From: an uncultured Cyclobacteriaceae bacterium
GTDB taxonomy: Bacteria > Bacteroidota > Bacteroidia > Cytophagales > Cyclobacteriaceae
Assembly (NCBI GenBank): GCA_947492745.1
Contig: CANLOE010000001.1
Span: forward strand, 141,411-205,410
Reading direction: 5' to 3'
DNA: 64,000 bases
Shown: piece after piece, positions 8,303 to 17,515 of the stretch
Numbering within the stretch: position 1 is the stretch's first letter
How the letters are laid out: the number at the start of each line of letters is the position of its first letter
Translations under genes and position numbers: made by a program
The notes under the pieces: model-generated
Database searches by the model: none
What the model saw: the letters and a program-made list of their open reading frames with translations, nothing else
What the model was told of the DNA's origin: nothing

Positions 8303-9355
8303 ATGCAGCACCCCTTTACCCGCCATGGACGCTTATGGTATTACCTCTCGGTCTGGGCACTGATAGCTCTGACCCATACTATAGCGCTGGTACAGCTTTA
8401 TGACCTCCCTTGGTCACTGGCCCTGACCGATGCACTGGTATTCAATCTGGCATTCTATGGTACGGGATTCAGCTACTGGTACGCCGTACGCTATATCAAT
8501 ATCGAAGGAAGCCCTTCACTCAATACCCTTTTGACCCATACGGTCGGTATAGGGCTATTGGTAACAATCGCAGTGTATGGGACACGTTGGTTTTTGGGAT
8601 TACTGTTCGTATCGCGACCTTTTTACCTCGACGTATTGCAGAGTTCCCTGTCCTGGCGATTCTTCTTGGGCATACTCTACCTGCTCAATATCGTACTGGT
8701 CTACTACCTTATCAAATACTACACTTTGGTGGAGGAAAAGACCAGTGCTGAACTCAATCTAAAAAGCCTGATCAAAGAAGCCGAACTGGGCATGCTGAAG
8801 CTACAGATCAACCCGCACTTCATCTTCAACAGTTTGAATTCGGTCAGTGCGCTGACCTTGAGCCGGCCCGATAAGGCCAGAGAGATGATCATCAAACTGT
8901 CTGCCTTTTTGCGCTATTCTCTGAGTGAGGACTCCAAGGCGAAGCATACGTTAACCGAAGAGATTGCCCATATACAGCACTATCTGGATATAGAAAAAGT
9001 CCGCTTCGGGGATAAGCTCAACATTCATTTCGAGATAGCCGAAGAGTGTGGGAATATTACCGTACCGAACCTGGTTCTACAACCATTGCTGGAAAATGCC
9101 ATCAAATACGGTATCTACGAAAGCTTGGGAATGGTGGACATACAGGTATGCTGCCAACGGCAACAGGAAAAACTCCGGGTAAGTATTGACAATGCCTACG
9201 ACCCAGAGGGAGTACCCAAAAAAGGAAAAGGTCTCGGACTCAAAAATGTCCGCGAAAGACTGCATCTATTGTATGGAGGACAGGCCGGACTGTCGGTAAA
9301 AAAGGGAGAACAACGCTTTGAGGTCGTGGTAGAGATACCCGACACGGGAAAATGA
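8303..9355 (+). CDS. LytS/YehU-type sensor histidine kinase
   Basis: 350 residues from ATG 8303, which lies 40 bp after the LiaF-like gene; an in-frame TTG inside that gene at 8225 is less likely. Four hydrophobic segments (about 14-30, 40-60, 80-100, 118-138) precede a His_kinase (PF06580) domain with the phospho-acceptor motif QINPHFIFNSLNS (His172) and an ATPase N-box QPLLENAIKYG. Kinases of this class signal to LytTR regulators, and one is found about 0.5 kb downstream at 9883. The kinase-regulator gap is unusually long because it holds a family C repeat. Confidence 0.92.
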   Translation: MQHPFTRHGRLWYYLSVWALIALTHTIALVQLYDLPWSLALTDALVFNLAFYGTGFSYWYAVRYINIEGSPSLNTLLTHTVGIGLLVTIAVYGTRWFLGLLFVSRPFYLDVLQSSLSWRFFLGILYLLNIVLVYYLIKYYTLVEEKTSAELNLKSLIKEAELGMLKLQINPHFIFNSLNSVSALTLSRPDKAREMIIKLSAFLRYSLSEDSKAKHTLTEEIAHIQHYLDIEKVRFGDKLNIHFEIAEECGNITVPNLVLQPLLENAIKYGIYESLGMVDIQVCCQRQQEKLRVSIDNAYDPEGVPKKGKGLGLKNVRERLHLLYGGQAGLSVKKGEQRFEVVVEIPDTGK

Positions 9356-9882
9356 GCCGGCCTGTCCTGGGTGGATACCTATTGTAAGCGAGAATTGTCA
9401 TCGGGCTTTCTCTTCCAATCCCGAATCAATCGGCCTGGGCCCTTTGCCACTCCGTGGGCCTTCTACCTTAGGGCATTGGACACCTGACATTTAATGTACT
9501 CCATACTTTTGTGGTGAAAGTCTCCTGCCCTTATTGGTTTTACGTGTACGAATGTCGTAAAATGGTATCGGCATGCCTTCTATGAGTGAATCTAGGCTCA
9601 TAGGGCTTGGCTTCCGTACATTGATCGGTTCATATATAATAGAGAAGAGGGTTGAAGCCCCTTCTAAATGTATAACGATAGTTCCACAAACGAAATAAAC
9701 CCAAAATGTTCGTTGGAACTTCGTCATGAGGACTTAAATGGCAATACATCAGTGCGTTTTCTTAGGTTCAGCGTAGCATCGCTACGGTGAATTCAAAAAA
9801 CGCATTCAGTTACTGATTTGAAGTCAGTTAAGTCCGGAATAGATTTTCTAATGGACATTTTGGGATAAATAAACAGCATAGC
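9356..9882. other. Gap between kinase and regulator, holding a family C repeat
   Basis: 9356-9694 has no recognisable gene or element. 9700-9864 is a complete family C repeat that ends 18 bp before the regulator start codon. No hairpin with a T-tract is visible. Confidence 0.5.
9700..9864 (-). repeat. Family C palindromic element just upstream of a start codon
   Basis: 165 bp, CCCAAAATG at both ends in inverted orientation, centred on CGTAGCATCGCTACG. Exact 5-bp duplication ATAAA at 9695-9699 and 9865-9869. Strand is given relative to the copies at 19460 and 29503. Confidence 0.88.
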
Positions 9883-10635
9883 ATGAAGACACTCAAGACA
9901 ATCATTATTGATGACGAACCTTTGGCCCGGGAACTGATCACCGCTTTTCTCGAACCTCACGGGGATATAGAAGTACTACAACAATGTGAGAATGGCTTTG
10001 AAGGAATCAAGGCCATCACCACACTCTGTCCGGACCTGATTTTCTTGGATGTACAAATGCCCAAACTGGATGGTTTTGAGATGTTGGAGCTAGTGGAAGA
10101 GGTACCCGTGGTCATTTTCAGCACGGCTTACGATAACTATGCGCTCAAAGCTTTCGAGAACAATGCCATCGATTACCTACTTAAGCCCTATGCGCAGTCG
10201 CGCTTTGATGAGGCGTTGGATAAAGCACGCAGAAAAGTAATCGAAGGACAGCAAGGGCCTTACATCCATCAGTTGATAGCTGACAGACAGAAAAGTACAG
10301 GGCAGGCACTGGGCCGTATAGCCGTCAAATCGGGTTCTAAAATAGACATTATCGCTGTGGATACCATTGAGCGTATCGAAGCCCAGGACGATTATGTAGC
10401 GATATATACCGGAGGTAAGAAGTACCTCAAACAGATGACCATGAAGTACTTGGAGACCCATTTGCCAAAACAGGATTTTGTACGGGTCCACCGTTCTCAT
10501 ATCGTCGCAGTAGAGCAGATAGCACGTTTGGAACTCTACTCCAAGGAAAGCTACCTTGCCCTACTTAAAAACGGAGCGAAAATATCCATCAGTCGCGCCG
10601 GTCATGCGGCACTAAAGCGTGTACTGGAATTGTAA
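9883..10635 (+). CDS. LytTR-family response regulator
   Basis: 250 residues. The N-terminal receiver domain (about 5-120) has the acidic pocket IIIDDEP (Asp10, Asp11), the phospho-acceptor Asp56 in LIFLDVQMP, and the signalling region VIFSTAYDNYALKAF. The C-terminal LytTR DNA-binding domain (about 145-248) contains IERIEAQDDYVAIYT and FVRVHRSHIVAV. It should be the output partner of the LytS-type kinase at 8303. Its leader is short: the repeat ends 18 bp before the ATG. Confidence 0.95.
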   Translation: MKTLKTIIIDDEPLARELITAFLEPHGDIEVLQQCENGFEGIKAITTLCPDLIFLDVQMPKLDGFEMLELVEEVPVVIFSTAYDNYALKAFENNAIDYLLKPYAQSRFDEALDKARRKVIEGQQGPYIHQLIADRQKSTGQALGRIAVKSGSKIDIIAVDTIERIEAQDDYVAIYTGGKKYLKQMTMKYLETHLPKQDFVRVHRSHIVAVEQIARLELYSKESYLALLKNGAKISISRAGHAALKRVLEL

Positions 10636-10694
10636 TCTACCCCATAACTTTGGACTTTGATCGCTACGTCGATCATATGTCCATAACGACTACC

Positions 10695-11483
10695 TCAATC
10701 CCCGTCCAATATACGACCAAGGCCGCCCAGTATGGAACCTTCGCCTTTGCTGCTACCTCCTGCCGAAGGGGCATGACTGATGATACGGTCGGCCAATCGG
10801 GAGAAAGGCAGACTTTGCAGATAAACCACTCCGGTGCCCCTTAGCGTAGCCAAGAACAAGCCCTCGCCACCAAAAAACATGGACTTTAGATTACCTGCGC
10901 GCTCTATACTATAATCAACTCCAGGAGAGAAAGCTACCAGACATCCCGTATCCACTCTCAATACCTCACCGTTCAGTTCCTTTTTGACGATGGTACCACC
11001 CGCATGTACAAAGGCGCGACCATTGCCCCGAAGACGTTGTAGTATGAAGCCCTCGCCACCAAAAAAACCCGCGCCCAGGCGTTTGGTAAAAGCAATACTG
11101 ATTTCAGTACCCAGTGCCGCACAGAGAAAAGCATCTTTTTGGCATAACAGTTCACCACCGATCTCTGACATCTCCAAGGGGATGATCTTACCAGGGTAAG
11201 GGGCTGCAAAAGCAACTTGCTTTTTACCATGGCCCTGATTCGTAAAGTGTGTCATAAAAAGGGACTCTCCCGTGATGGCGCGCTTACCGACATCCAGCAT
11301 TTTACCAAAGAAACCCTTATCGGGTCGGGAACCATCTCCCATTTTAGCTTCGAAGGTGATACCATCGTCCATCCAGTTCATGGAACCCGCTTCGGCGATA
11401 ACGGTCTCGCGAGGGTCAAGTTCTATGGAAACCACTTGCATATCATCTCCGTGAATAGTGTAATCGATTTCGTGTGCTGTCAT
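10695..11483 (-). CDS. TIGR00266/AIM24 family protein
   Basis: 262 residues, cytoplasmic with no signal peptide. Repeated beta-strands with Gly-rich turns ([34 protein letters not shown]) are typical of the TIGR00266 / mitochondrial biogenesis AIM24 family, a trimeric beta-prism fold. The molecular function is not established. The C-terminus is Gly/Ser-rich and probably flexible. It is convergent with the LytTR regulator gene, with only about 60 bp between the stops and no clear terminator. Confidence 0.88.
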   Translation of the reverse strand: MTAHEIDYTIHGDDMQVVSIELDPRETVIAEAGSMNWMDDGITFEAKMGDGSRPDKGFFGKMLDVGKRAITGESLFMTHFTNQGHGKKQVAFAAPYPGKIIPLEMSEIGGELLCQKDAFLCAALGTEISIAFTKRLGAGFFGGEGFILQRLRGNGRAFVHAGGTIVKKELNGEVLRVDTGCLVAFSPGVDYSIERAGNLKSMFFGGEGLFLATLRGTGVVYLQSLPFSRLADRIISHAPSAGGSSKGEGSILGGLGRILDGD

Positions 11484-11685
11484 TGTTATTATTTGTTATA
11501 ATCCGAGTAATCGTTTATCGGTTGTTTCATGGTTCCTTGCCGTTAACTATGCTCTGTTCCCGGTGCATAACCTTCTAAAAAGATGTACATCCAAAACCAT
11601 AGGATACAATTCAAAACCACCACTTATTGTTTTTCCACCTAAAAATAGAACTTTTATCAATGACTACAAGAGCCGAATGTGTTTA

Positions 11686-11844
11686 TACAAACTTAGCTTT
11701 TAAATATCGCATACCTTCTTGTTCATTTTGCTTCACTCTGCGTTGACAATCCTCGGGATAGCGCTGCTATCCCTGCGGTTCTCGCCTTGATTGAAACAAA
11801 ATGACCAGCGGAATCTTATACGACATTTGAAACCCAAATTTGTA
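11686..11844 (-). repeat. Family A MITE-like element
   Basis: 159 bp in reverse orientation, TACAAACTTAGC to CCAAATTTGTA. Exact TTA duplication at 11683-11685 and 11845-11847. Confidence 0.85.
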
Positions 11845-11978
11845 TTATGCCTCCACAATATATTCCTGAAGCCTAGAAAGTGCCTACAAAGATATTTCTA
11901 CCTGGATTATATATCAGAGCTTCGTCATAAAGACTCAAACAGCGGGTTTTCTGTATTCGGTATAGCACTGCCATGGTT

Positions 11979-12148
11979 ATACTCAAGAAAAAATAAAATG
12001 GAAACCTTACAGGTAATGGCCAATGGGGAAAAATCCGGATAGTGTCGAATCGTTATGGGTAGGCTTGTCATTAGGGCCTTTAGAAGATAGTGATAGTGGC
12101 ACCTAAGTCTACAAACTATCTTGCTCCGAATCCATTGCGTTTGGGTAT
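11979..12148 (+). repeat. Family G dispersed repeat
   Basis: 170 bp from ATACTCAAGAAAAAATAAAATGG to GCGTTTGGGTAT. It is close to the copy at 21620 over nearly its whole length, including the motif CTTACAGGTAATGGCC. Confidence 0.75.
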
Positions 12149-12223
12149 AACTCAAAAAAAAGACCTCTTTTTCACTGAACTCATCACTTTAGCGATGTTC
12201 CTATTATGGCAATCGTGTCCATG

Positions 12224-12943
12224 CTACTTGGCCGCTTTGGCCATATCGACCATCATCTGTCGTGCTTCCTGAGCAGTAGTGATGCGATGGGGAAAAGAGA
12301 AGCGCAACCGCTGTTCGCCCGCCATGACATCGAAACCTTCACTATCCAGACCGAGCATGCTCAGCTCTTGCCCTTCACTGAGTGATACCTTTTTATAATG
12401 CCGGCAATAGCTTCTCAGGTTATGCCGATGGTCTTCGTTCATATGATCGACAATGCGTCTTTCCTCTGCCCCGAAAAAAGGGTTCTCCAGTTCAAAATCA
12501 CTTCCTTCTACCCAGTGAATCTTGCCAAAACCGCCAATATAGCGGACAGTTAGTGGGGAAAGGTAATAAAAATGGAAATCATGGGCCTCATGATAGTCTT
12601 TTGAGGTGGGGAAGTACCGATAGTACCGCTGCCGGCACTCCTCGGCATCGGGAGCTAGAGAATGCATCTCTCCTAGGATACTGATTCGCCCTTTGGCCTG
12701 TACATTGCCAGAGGGACTTTCTTGCACGGTCAGTGCTACTTTAGGGTTGTTCTTTATATTTTTAGTGTGCTCTGCGATAGTAGAGATCAGGACCACCGGT
12801 CGGCCCCTTTGATCCGTGCTATAGGGTATCACAGAACCGATAGGATACCCTTCCCACTTGGAGGAGTGTGTGGAAAAGATTCCGGAACCGACTTGATGTA
12901 AAAGTACTCTTGATTCAGGGGCGGCAGTGCTGCTATTGCTCAA
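12224..12943 (-). CDS. HugZ-like haem-utilisation / pyridoxamine oxidase-fold protein
   Basis: 239 residues. The N-terminal split-barrel domain (about 5-150), with LISTIAEHTKNI and a VALTVQE strand, belongs to the pyridoxamine 5'-phosphate oxidase-like fold. The C-terminal DUF2470 domain (about 158-237) contains IVDHMNEDHRHNL. This two-domain arrangement is that of HugZ-type haem oxygenases and related flavin or haem-binding proteins. Whether this one degrades haem is not shown. It is a single gene on the minus strand, separated by about 60 bp from the NAT gene upstream. Confidence 0.82.
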   Translation of the reverse strand: MSNSSTAAPESRVLLHQVGSGIFSTHSSKWEGYPIGSVIPYSTDQRGRPVVLISTIAEHTKNIKNNPKVALTVQESPSGNVQAKGRISILGEMHSLAPDAEECRQRYYRYFPTSKDYHEAHDFHFYYLSPLTVRYIGGFGKIHWVEGSDFELENPFFGAEERRIVDHMNEDHRHNLRSYCRHYKKVSLSEGQELSMLGLDSEGFDVMAGEQRLRFSFPHRITTAQEARQMMVDMAKAAK

Positions 12944-13002
12944 TACTGATATTTTTGGTGGTCAATGGGTTTTGAAATCGGGTATATCCGCTCAGACAAA
13001 TG

Positions 13003-13788
13003 CTAGGAGACATTAAGACTTTCCTCCAGCACCTCACGAAATTCTATTTGAAAATATTGGAAAAGATAAGCCAGAAATTCATCTTGGTCCTTGATAGAGG
13101 TAGTTTTCAAGCCGTAGCTGTCTTTGATGACGAGTCGGTTTCCCGTGACGGTGATCCTTCCCTCTTCTGTGGCCAAGGAACATATCCTCTTTTGGGTAAA
13201 ATGCGATTCGGGGCTGGTCTGGTGGTAACTGCACATCTCTTCAAAATCTTTGTATTCCCTGCCTTCCGGTGAAAAAAGATAAATAGGATTCCATTTGCCC
13301 ATTTTCTGTATATTGACGGCCAGGTGCGTATCGCTGTATTGGCTGATTTTGAAGGTACCTCTTTTGTCCTTTTGGCTTCGGTCCAGATCGATAGCCACAG
13401 GGTGGAAGGCAAACTCACCATAACCCACATCCACTAGATACTCCATACTATCGATGGTCACGATAATGGCCAAGTGGTCAAACTCAGGCCCATAGCCCTT
13501 GACCTTATGGTATACCCTGCCCGAAATCAGACGGGCTTCGAAACCCATATTGACGAGTAGGTGGTAGAAGAGCGCATTGAGTTCATAACAGAAGCCGCCA
13601 CGATGCTGACGAATAACCTTATCAAAGATGTAGCTCATATCCATGGGGATAGGCTTACCGTAGTAGATATCCAAGTTCTCGAAGGGTATATGCAATAAAT
13701 GATTTTTTTGCAGCCTTTTTAAGGTAATGATGCTGGGGATAAAATCACCTTGACAGGCGATTTTTTGTAGGTATGCAGCGTAGTTCAT
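13003..13788 (-). CDS. Arylamine N-acetyltransferase
   Basis: 261 residues, the usual length. The enzyme transfers acetyl from acetyl-CoA to arylamines or hydrazines. The catalytic triad is complete: Cys67 in RGGFCYELN, His105 in FDHLAI, Asp120 in LVDVGYGEF. The N-terminal HIPFENLD motif (33-40) is also conserved. It is cytoplasmic. The gene is monocistronic or precedes the HugZ-like gene. The true substrate is unknown. Confidence 0.95.
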   Translation of the reverse strand: MNYAAYLQKIACQGDFIPSIITLKRLQKNHLLHIPFENLDIYYGKPIPMDMSYIFDKVIRQHRGGFCYELNALFYHLLVNMGFEARLISGRVYHKVKGYGPEFDHLAIIVTIDSMEYLVDVGYGEFAFHPVAIDLDRSQKDKRGTFKISQYSDTHLAVNIQKMGKWNPIYLFSPEGREYKDFEEMCSYHQTSPESHFTQKRICSLATEEGRITVTGNRLVIKDSYGLKTTSIKDQDEFLAYLFQYFQIEFREVLEESLNVS

Positions 13789-13987
13789 TTTTTTTTATAC
13801 CGACTTAGTTAGTATTGTGAACAGGTATGTTAAAATAAAATCAGTTCCCTTCATTAGATTCATATTACTTATCGGCCTTTCGGAAAAAATAAGCTACCGA
13901 ACGACCGTTAGCAAATATACGCAGTTGTAAAATGAAAAGTTCTATAATTATGATAATATTTCTTTCGGATTACCTTAGAGGCTTTAT

Positions 13988-14160
13988 CCCAAATTGATTG
14001 ATCGATAAGATTTTGTGATGAGGGCATAAAGTACACTAACATCAGCCGTTTAGGTGAGGCGGCTTTTGTATCACTAAGGTGTAGAACCTGCGCAGCATAA
14101 AACCGCTGATCTTGAAGCAATTTATGCTCGTAATTAAAGAAGGCTATTGATCAATTTGGG
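13988..14160 (-). repeat. Family E palindromic element
   Basis: 173 bp, CCCAAATTGATTGATCG to CTATTGATCAATTTGGG, with the internal motifs TTTAGGTGAGG and CTGCGCAGCATAAAACCGCTGATC typical of family E. The 5-bp flanks (TTTAT, TTAAA) do not match, so an older insertion or rearranged flank is likely. Confidence 0.8.
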
Positions 14161-14244
14161 TTAAAGTAATTTATATCCAAATTATTAAGTATATATTTAT
14201 TTAAATGATAATTATTGAAAATTTGTTTTTGAACAAGCTCTTAG
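14161..14244. repeat. AT-rich repeated segment H
   Basis: The stretch from TTAAAGTAATTTATAT to TTTTTGAACAAGCTC recurs at 29451-29714, where a family C element splits it after TTTATTTAAA. It has no coding potential. Confidence 0.6.
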
Positions 14245-14255
14245 TCGCGGTTGAA

Positions 14256-14382
14256 CCCGGGTTATGTACCAGAGCTTAGTTATGAGGGTTTAAAAGCAAT
14301 AAATCAGGGCGTTTTATCAGATTCAATTTACTGATTTTCAAATATTTAAGTACGAAATAGAAGGGCTAATGCATGATCTGGG
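14256..14382 (+). repeat. Family F palindromic element
   Basis: 127 bp, CCCGGGTTATG to GCATGATCTGGG, closely matching the copy at 41480. The flanks (TTGAA, TTCAC) match poorly. Confidence 0.75.
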
Positions 14383-14392
14383 TTCACCCCAT

Positions 14393-14426
14393 AAAAAAAG
14401 CCGTGTGGGCAGTAGGCCCGCACGGC
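14393..14426 (-). terminator. Rho-independent terminator of the dienelactone hydrolase gene
   Basis: On the minus strand an 11-bp stem GCCGTGCGGGC / GCCCACACGGC (one G-T pair) is followed directly by seven T. It lies about 55 bp after the stop codon at 14481. Confidence 0.9.
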
Positions 14427-14480
14427 ATATTCAAATCTCATCGGGAAGCATCGAAAAAAAATCTTTGCCTCAGGTTGTAT

Positions 14481-15323
14481 TTATTTCAGTCTTTTTTTCA
14501 GAAATTCCATAGTGTGTCCATAGGCATCTTTGGTCGCCTCTTTATCATACTGTGGATTGCTCGGATTCGCAAAGGCATGCTCGGCATCATAGGATTTGAC
14601 CACTAGGTCCTTCTCCGCCTTCTTCATGTCTTTGGCAAAGTTCCCCACAACTTCCGGCGTTATCCATTTCTCCTTGCTAGCAAAGATACCCAGTACATCA
14701 CAGGACAATGTTTTCAGGCGTTCCACATCTTTTTCGGGCATGCCATAGTAGATGACACAGGCCACTGCCTGTTCTCCTGCAATCAAAGCGGACTGTAGGG
14801 ACCAACCTCCACCAAAACACCAACCGATGGTACCCACTCGGGCCTTGTCCCCGATGTGGTTCAGGGCGCCCTCGATGATGGCCGTGGCACGTTCTGTTTT
14901 CACCGATTGCATGTACTTGGCGGCCTCTTCACGTTTGTCGGCTACCTTACCGTCGTACAGATCGAGCGCCATGACATTGACATTGCCCATATCATGGTAC
15001 AGTTTCTCGGCTTCTTTTTTAATATGCTCGTTCAGGCCCCACCATTCGTGGATGACGAACAGGTAGTTATCGGTATCCTCTTTGGCCATCAACACATAGG
15101 CTTTTGCTTCCTTACCATCGCTTCCCTTGAAAGTCAGCATTTTGCCCACTTCACTTCGGTGGACATAGGGCAGTGGGGTATCATGGGCAGCATTGAAGTT
15201 CTCGTTAGCGGCAAAGACAGCAAAGCTTTCCGTAGCAGGGGTGTGGCATAGTGTAATAGCGGTATCCTGTCCGTAAGACCATATGGGAAGTAGGAGCAGC
15301 ATGAAGAATTGTAGGTTTTTCAT
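14481..15323 (-). CDS. Secreted dienelactone hydrolase-family protein
   Basis: 280 residues with a signal peptide (cleavage after SYGQ, near residue 19). The alpha/beta-hydrolase domain (about 62-278) has the DLH nucleophile elbow IGWCFGGGWS (Cys169) and the catalytic His249 in YDAEHAFANP. The acid residue of the Cys-Asp-His triad usually lies in a KDxW-type loop; here the loop reads SKEKWITPEV, so Glu218 seems to take that place. Relatives hydrolyse lactones or esters, and the substrate is unknown. A strong terminator follows. Confidence 0.87.
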   Translation of the reverse strand: MKNLQFFMLLLLPIWSYGQDTAITLCHTPATESFAVFAANENFNAAHDTPLPYVHRSEVGKMLTFKGSDGKEAKAYVLMAKEDTDNYLFVIHEWWGLNEHIKKEAEKLYHDMGNVNVMALDLYDGKVADKREEAAKYMQSVKTERATAIIEGALNHIGDKARVGTIGWCFGGGWSLQSALIAGEQAVACVIYYGMPEKDVERLKTLSCDVLGIFASKEKWITPEVVGNFAKDMKKAEKDLVVKSYDAEHAFANPSNPQYDKEATKDAYGHTMEFLKKRLK

Positions 15324-15410
15324 AAGTTTAAAAGTTATAGGGTTTCATTCGAGACAACACTCCCGTGCTGCTCGGAGTATAGTATTGATATTGAACAAAG
15401 TGAGGGCTGC

Positions 15411-15872
15411 TCAACTGTTCAGTCTCGCATAGGCAATAAAATCCGTAATGGGCGGTATCAGATTTTCTTCTTTCATCAGCACGGCCATCTGCGAACGATG
15501 GTAGGTACCATGATGGATGACGTGGGTGATGATTTGGCCTATGGTATTCTCGTACTTTACTCCTTTTGAGTTTTTGTAGAAAATCATCTCTTCAAAGGTT
15601 TCGAAACGATGGTCTTCCAGGTAATTGGTCCAGTTGGTCGTACTTTCTTCCAGCATCGACCTCAACTCCCTTAATTTGTAATGCTCCCATAAGGGAAACG
15701 GACTGGTAGGCAGATCTTTGATACGATGTAACCAGACAATCTGCGATGATATCAAATGCCCCAGTAGTATTGGCAATCGGTCGTTCTTTACGTCTGCCTC
15801 TTCCAAACATACCAGATACCTGTGATTGGCCCATTCATTGAACTTAAACAGTCCCTTAAAATAGTTCTTCAT
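15411..15872 (-). CDS. DinB-family protein
   Basis: 153 residues, a four-helix-bundle DinB/YfiT-type protein. The metal-binding histidines are visible: GHLISSQIVWLHRI (first His near residue 39) and HVIHHGTYHRSQM near residues 116-128. Members bind Zn or Ni and include thiol-dependent transferases, but this member's reaction is unknown. It lies 87 bp upstream of the dienelactone hydrolase gene on the same strand and may share its transcript. Confidence 0.88.
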   Translation of the reverse strand: MKNYFKGLFKFNEWANHRYLVCLEEADVKNDRLPILLGHLISSQIVWLHRIKDLPTSPFPLWEHYKLRELRSMLEESTTNWTNYLEDHRFETFEEMIFYKNSKGVKYENTIGQIITHVIHHGTYHRSQMAVLMKEENLIPPITDFIAYARLNS

Positions 15873-16307
15873 GCTTAAATATAATAAAATCAGTCTAGTA
15901 AACGATCAATTATAGGAGTAGCTGATTATTTTCTCCTGTGCTATCGGCTTATGTAGGGAAGTGTCGGCAACGCATAAAGCAGAAGACCGCGGATACTCTT
16001 TATACCGAGAACCTGTTTTGAACTGTATCTTTTATTTTCATATGTGTTTATACCCGAGAAAAATGAATAGGGAAAAGCTCAGGAGAGCGGTCAAATGTAG
16101 TGAAGCATAGGGTCCATCACTGGGAACGTTTCAATAGTGATACCGTTCCATCAAAAAACTCCCTATTCCCAAACCAATTGCACTTGGGTATAATTGATTT
16201 TCGGAGGTCATATGGAATTCGCATGGACAAATTTATCTCAGGATGAATCCTTTCCTCATCATGCTTCATTGATGTATTATTTCTTTCGAAACTTCTCTAA
16301 TTGTTTG
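15873..16307. other. Intergenic stretch with a G repeat
   Basis: Contains a family G repeat at 16050-16191. Nothing else is recognisable. Confidence 0.5.
16050..16191 (+). repeat. Family G dispersed repeat
   Basis: About 142 bp, ATACCCGAGAAAAATGAAT to GCACTTGGGTAT. The ends ATACCCGAG and CTTGGGTAT are near-perfect inverted repeats. Confidence 0.65.
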
Positions 16308-17114
16308 CTATTTGAATGGGGAGTCTTCTTCCTTGGCCATCACTTCATATACTTTCTTGTCCATCCAGCCTGGAAACCATTTGTTCAAAAACACGGTCAA
16401 TTTCCCCTGACCTGTGAGGACTAGGTTTTTTTTCCTTTTGACCGTAGCACGGTAAATGTGCCGGGCACATTCTTCGGCACTCATCATATTACCCTCGTTC
16501 CTTGGGGACTCTCCTTGTGCAGTGCCGTCTTTGGTCAGTGAGCCCTTGCGTATGTTCGAAGCGGTGAAACCGGGACAGGCGGTGAGTACATGTACTCCTT
16601 TTTTGAACATCTCGGTACGAAGGGCCTCCAGAAATCCCTGTAGCGCAAATTTGGAAGCAGAATACCCCACACGGCCCGGCAGTCCGCGATAGCCGGCTAT
16701 AGAGGAAATACCGATAACGGAACCCTTGTTTTCGATAATGGAGGGAAGACAGTATTTGGTAGCATAAAGTGCTCCGTAAAAATTAATGTCCATCACTTTT
16801 TTGATGACTTCCAGGTCTACTTCCTCGAAAAGGGCGCGCATACTGATACCCGCATTGTTGATGAGTATATCGATTTTCCCGAACTGCCTCAGTGCGTGGT
16901 CGGCCATTTTTCGATTGTCTTCTTCCAGACTTACATCGGCTTGAAAATAACTCACTGTGATCCCATCCGCTTTCAGTTCTTCCACGCTCTGCTGCAAGGC
17001 CGCCTCTTTTCTACCTGTGATTATAATTGTGGCTCCCTGACCTCCAAAGGTCCGTGCCAGCGCTTTACCGATACCCGATGAGCCTCCCGTGATAATGATG
17101 ACTTTTCCCTGCAT
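16308..17114 (-). CDS. Short-chain dehydrogenase/reductase
   Basis: 268 residues of classical SDR type. The Rossmann nucleotide motif TGGSSGIG is at 9-16, the structural motif NNAG at 86-89, and catalytic Ser138, Tyr151 and Lys155 lie in ISSIAGYRG and YSASK. Arg35 after beta-2 (ITGRKE) suggests NADPH preference. The C-terminal extension VFLNKWFPGWMDKKVYEVMAKEE is amphipathic. It resembles dehydrogenases acting on lipid or ketone substrates, but the substrate cannot be assigned. It is monocistronic. Confidence 0.93.
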   Translation of the reverse strand: MQGKVIIITGGSSGIGKALARTFGGQGATIIITGRKEAALQQSVEELKADGITVSYFQADVSLEEDNRKMADHALRQFGKIDILINNAGISMRALFEEVDLEVIKKVMDINFYGALYATKYCLPSIIENKGSVIGISSIAGYRGLPGRVGYSASKFALQGFLEALRTEMFKKGVHVLTACPGFTASNIRKGSLTKDGTAQGESPRNEGNMMSAEECARHIYRATVKRKKNLVLTGQGKLTVFLNKWFPGWMDKKVYEVMAKEEDSPFK

Positions 17115-17515
17115 GACGATAATGAATAAGTATATAAATCGTAAAACTAATCCTTACCACCGTATAAAATAAGTGCCAAGAGCTGAATTTCTCAAAGGAA
17201 GTAGTAAAATCAAAGAACAAGGCTGCTGATGAGAATAGGTAGGGCAAGTGTTTGCCCTACAATATTTATATAGGCACTGATGTTATATCCGAGCGAAATT
17301 GATTTGGGATAAGAGACAAAGACATTTCTTTATACTCTTGAAAATAAACCAATGACCTATCCATCCATGACGTTTATGCACAACGGTCGTGCTTGGCACC
17401 ACTGAAGTATCTATCGGATTTCCCCTTTCAGATTTTCTTGAGTATAGGCCTTTTCATAGTTATCCGATAGAACTATAGCTGTACCCTATTTAGTTGTTAA
17501 TCTAAAATCATGGTT
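17115..17515. other. Intergenic stretch with a G repeat
   Basis: A family G repeat in reverse orientation occupies 17285-17445. The rest is featureless. Confidence 0.5.
17285..17445 (-). repeat. Family G dispersed repeat
   Basis: About 161 bp, ATATCCGAGCGAAATTGATTTGGG to GATTTTCTTGAGTAT. Diverged, but both ends are recognisable. Confidence 0.6.

Larger units (their letters stand above)
11484..12223. other. Intergenic stretch with family A and G repeats
   Basis: 11484-11682 is the upstream region of the AIM24-like gene, with no clear promoter motif. 11686-11844 is a complete A element and 11979-12148 a complete G repeat. The remainder shows nothing. Confidence 0.5.
13789..14480. other. Intergenic stretch with E and F repeats, segment H and a terminator
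   Basis: 13789-13987 is the NAT upstream region with no clear motif. An E element (13988-14160) is followed by an AT-rich segment (14161-14244) that recurs in split form near 29451-29714, then an F element (14256-14382) and the terminator at 14393-14426. Confidence 0.55.

Noticed and set aside
9491..9727. A 78-residue minus-strand frame between kinase and regulator
   Set aside because: Its first codons lie inside the family C repeat and the rest has no protein-like pattern.
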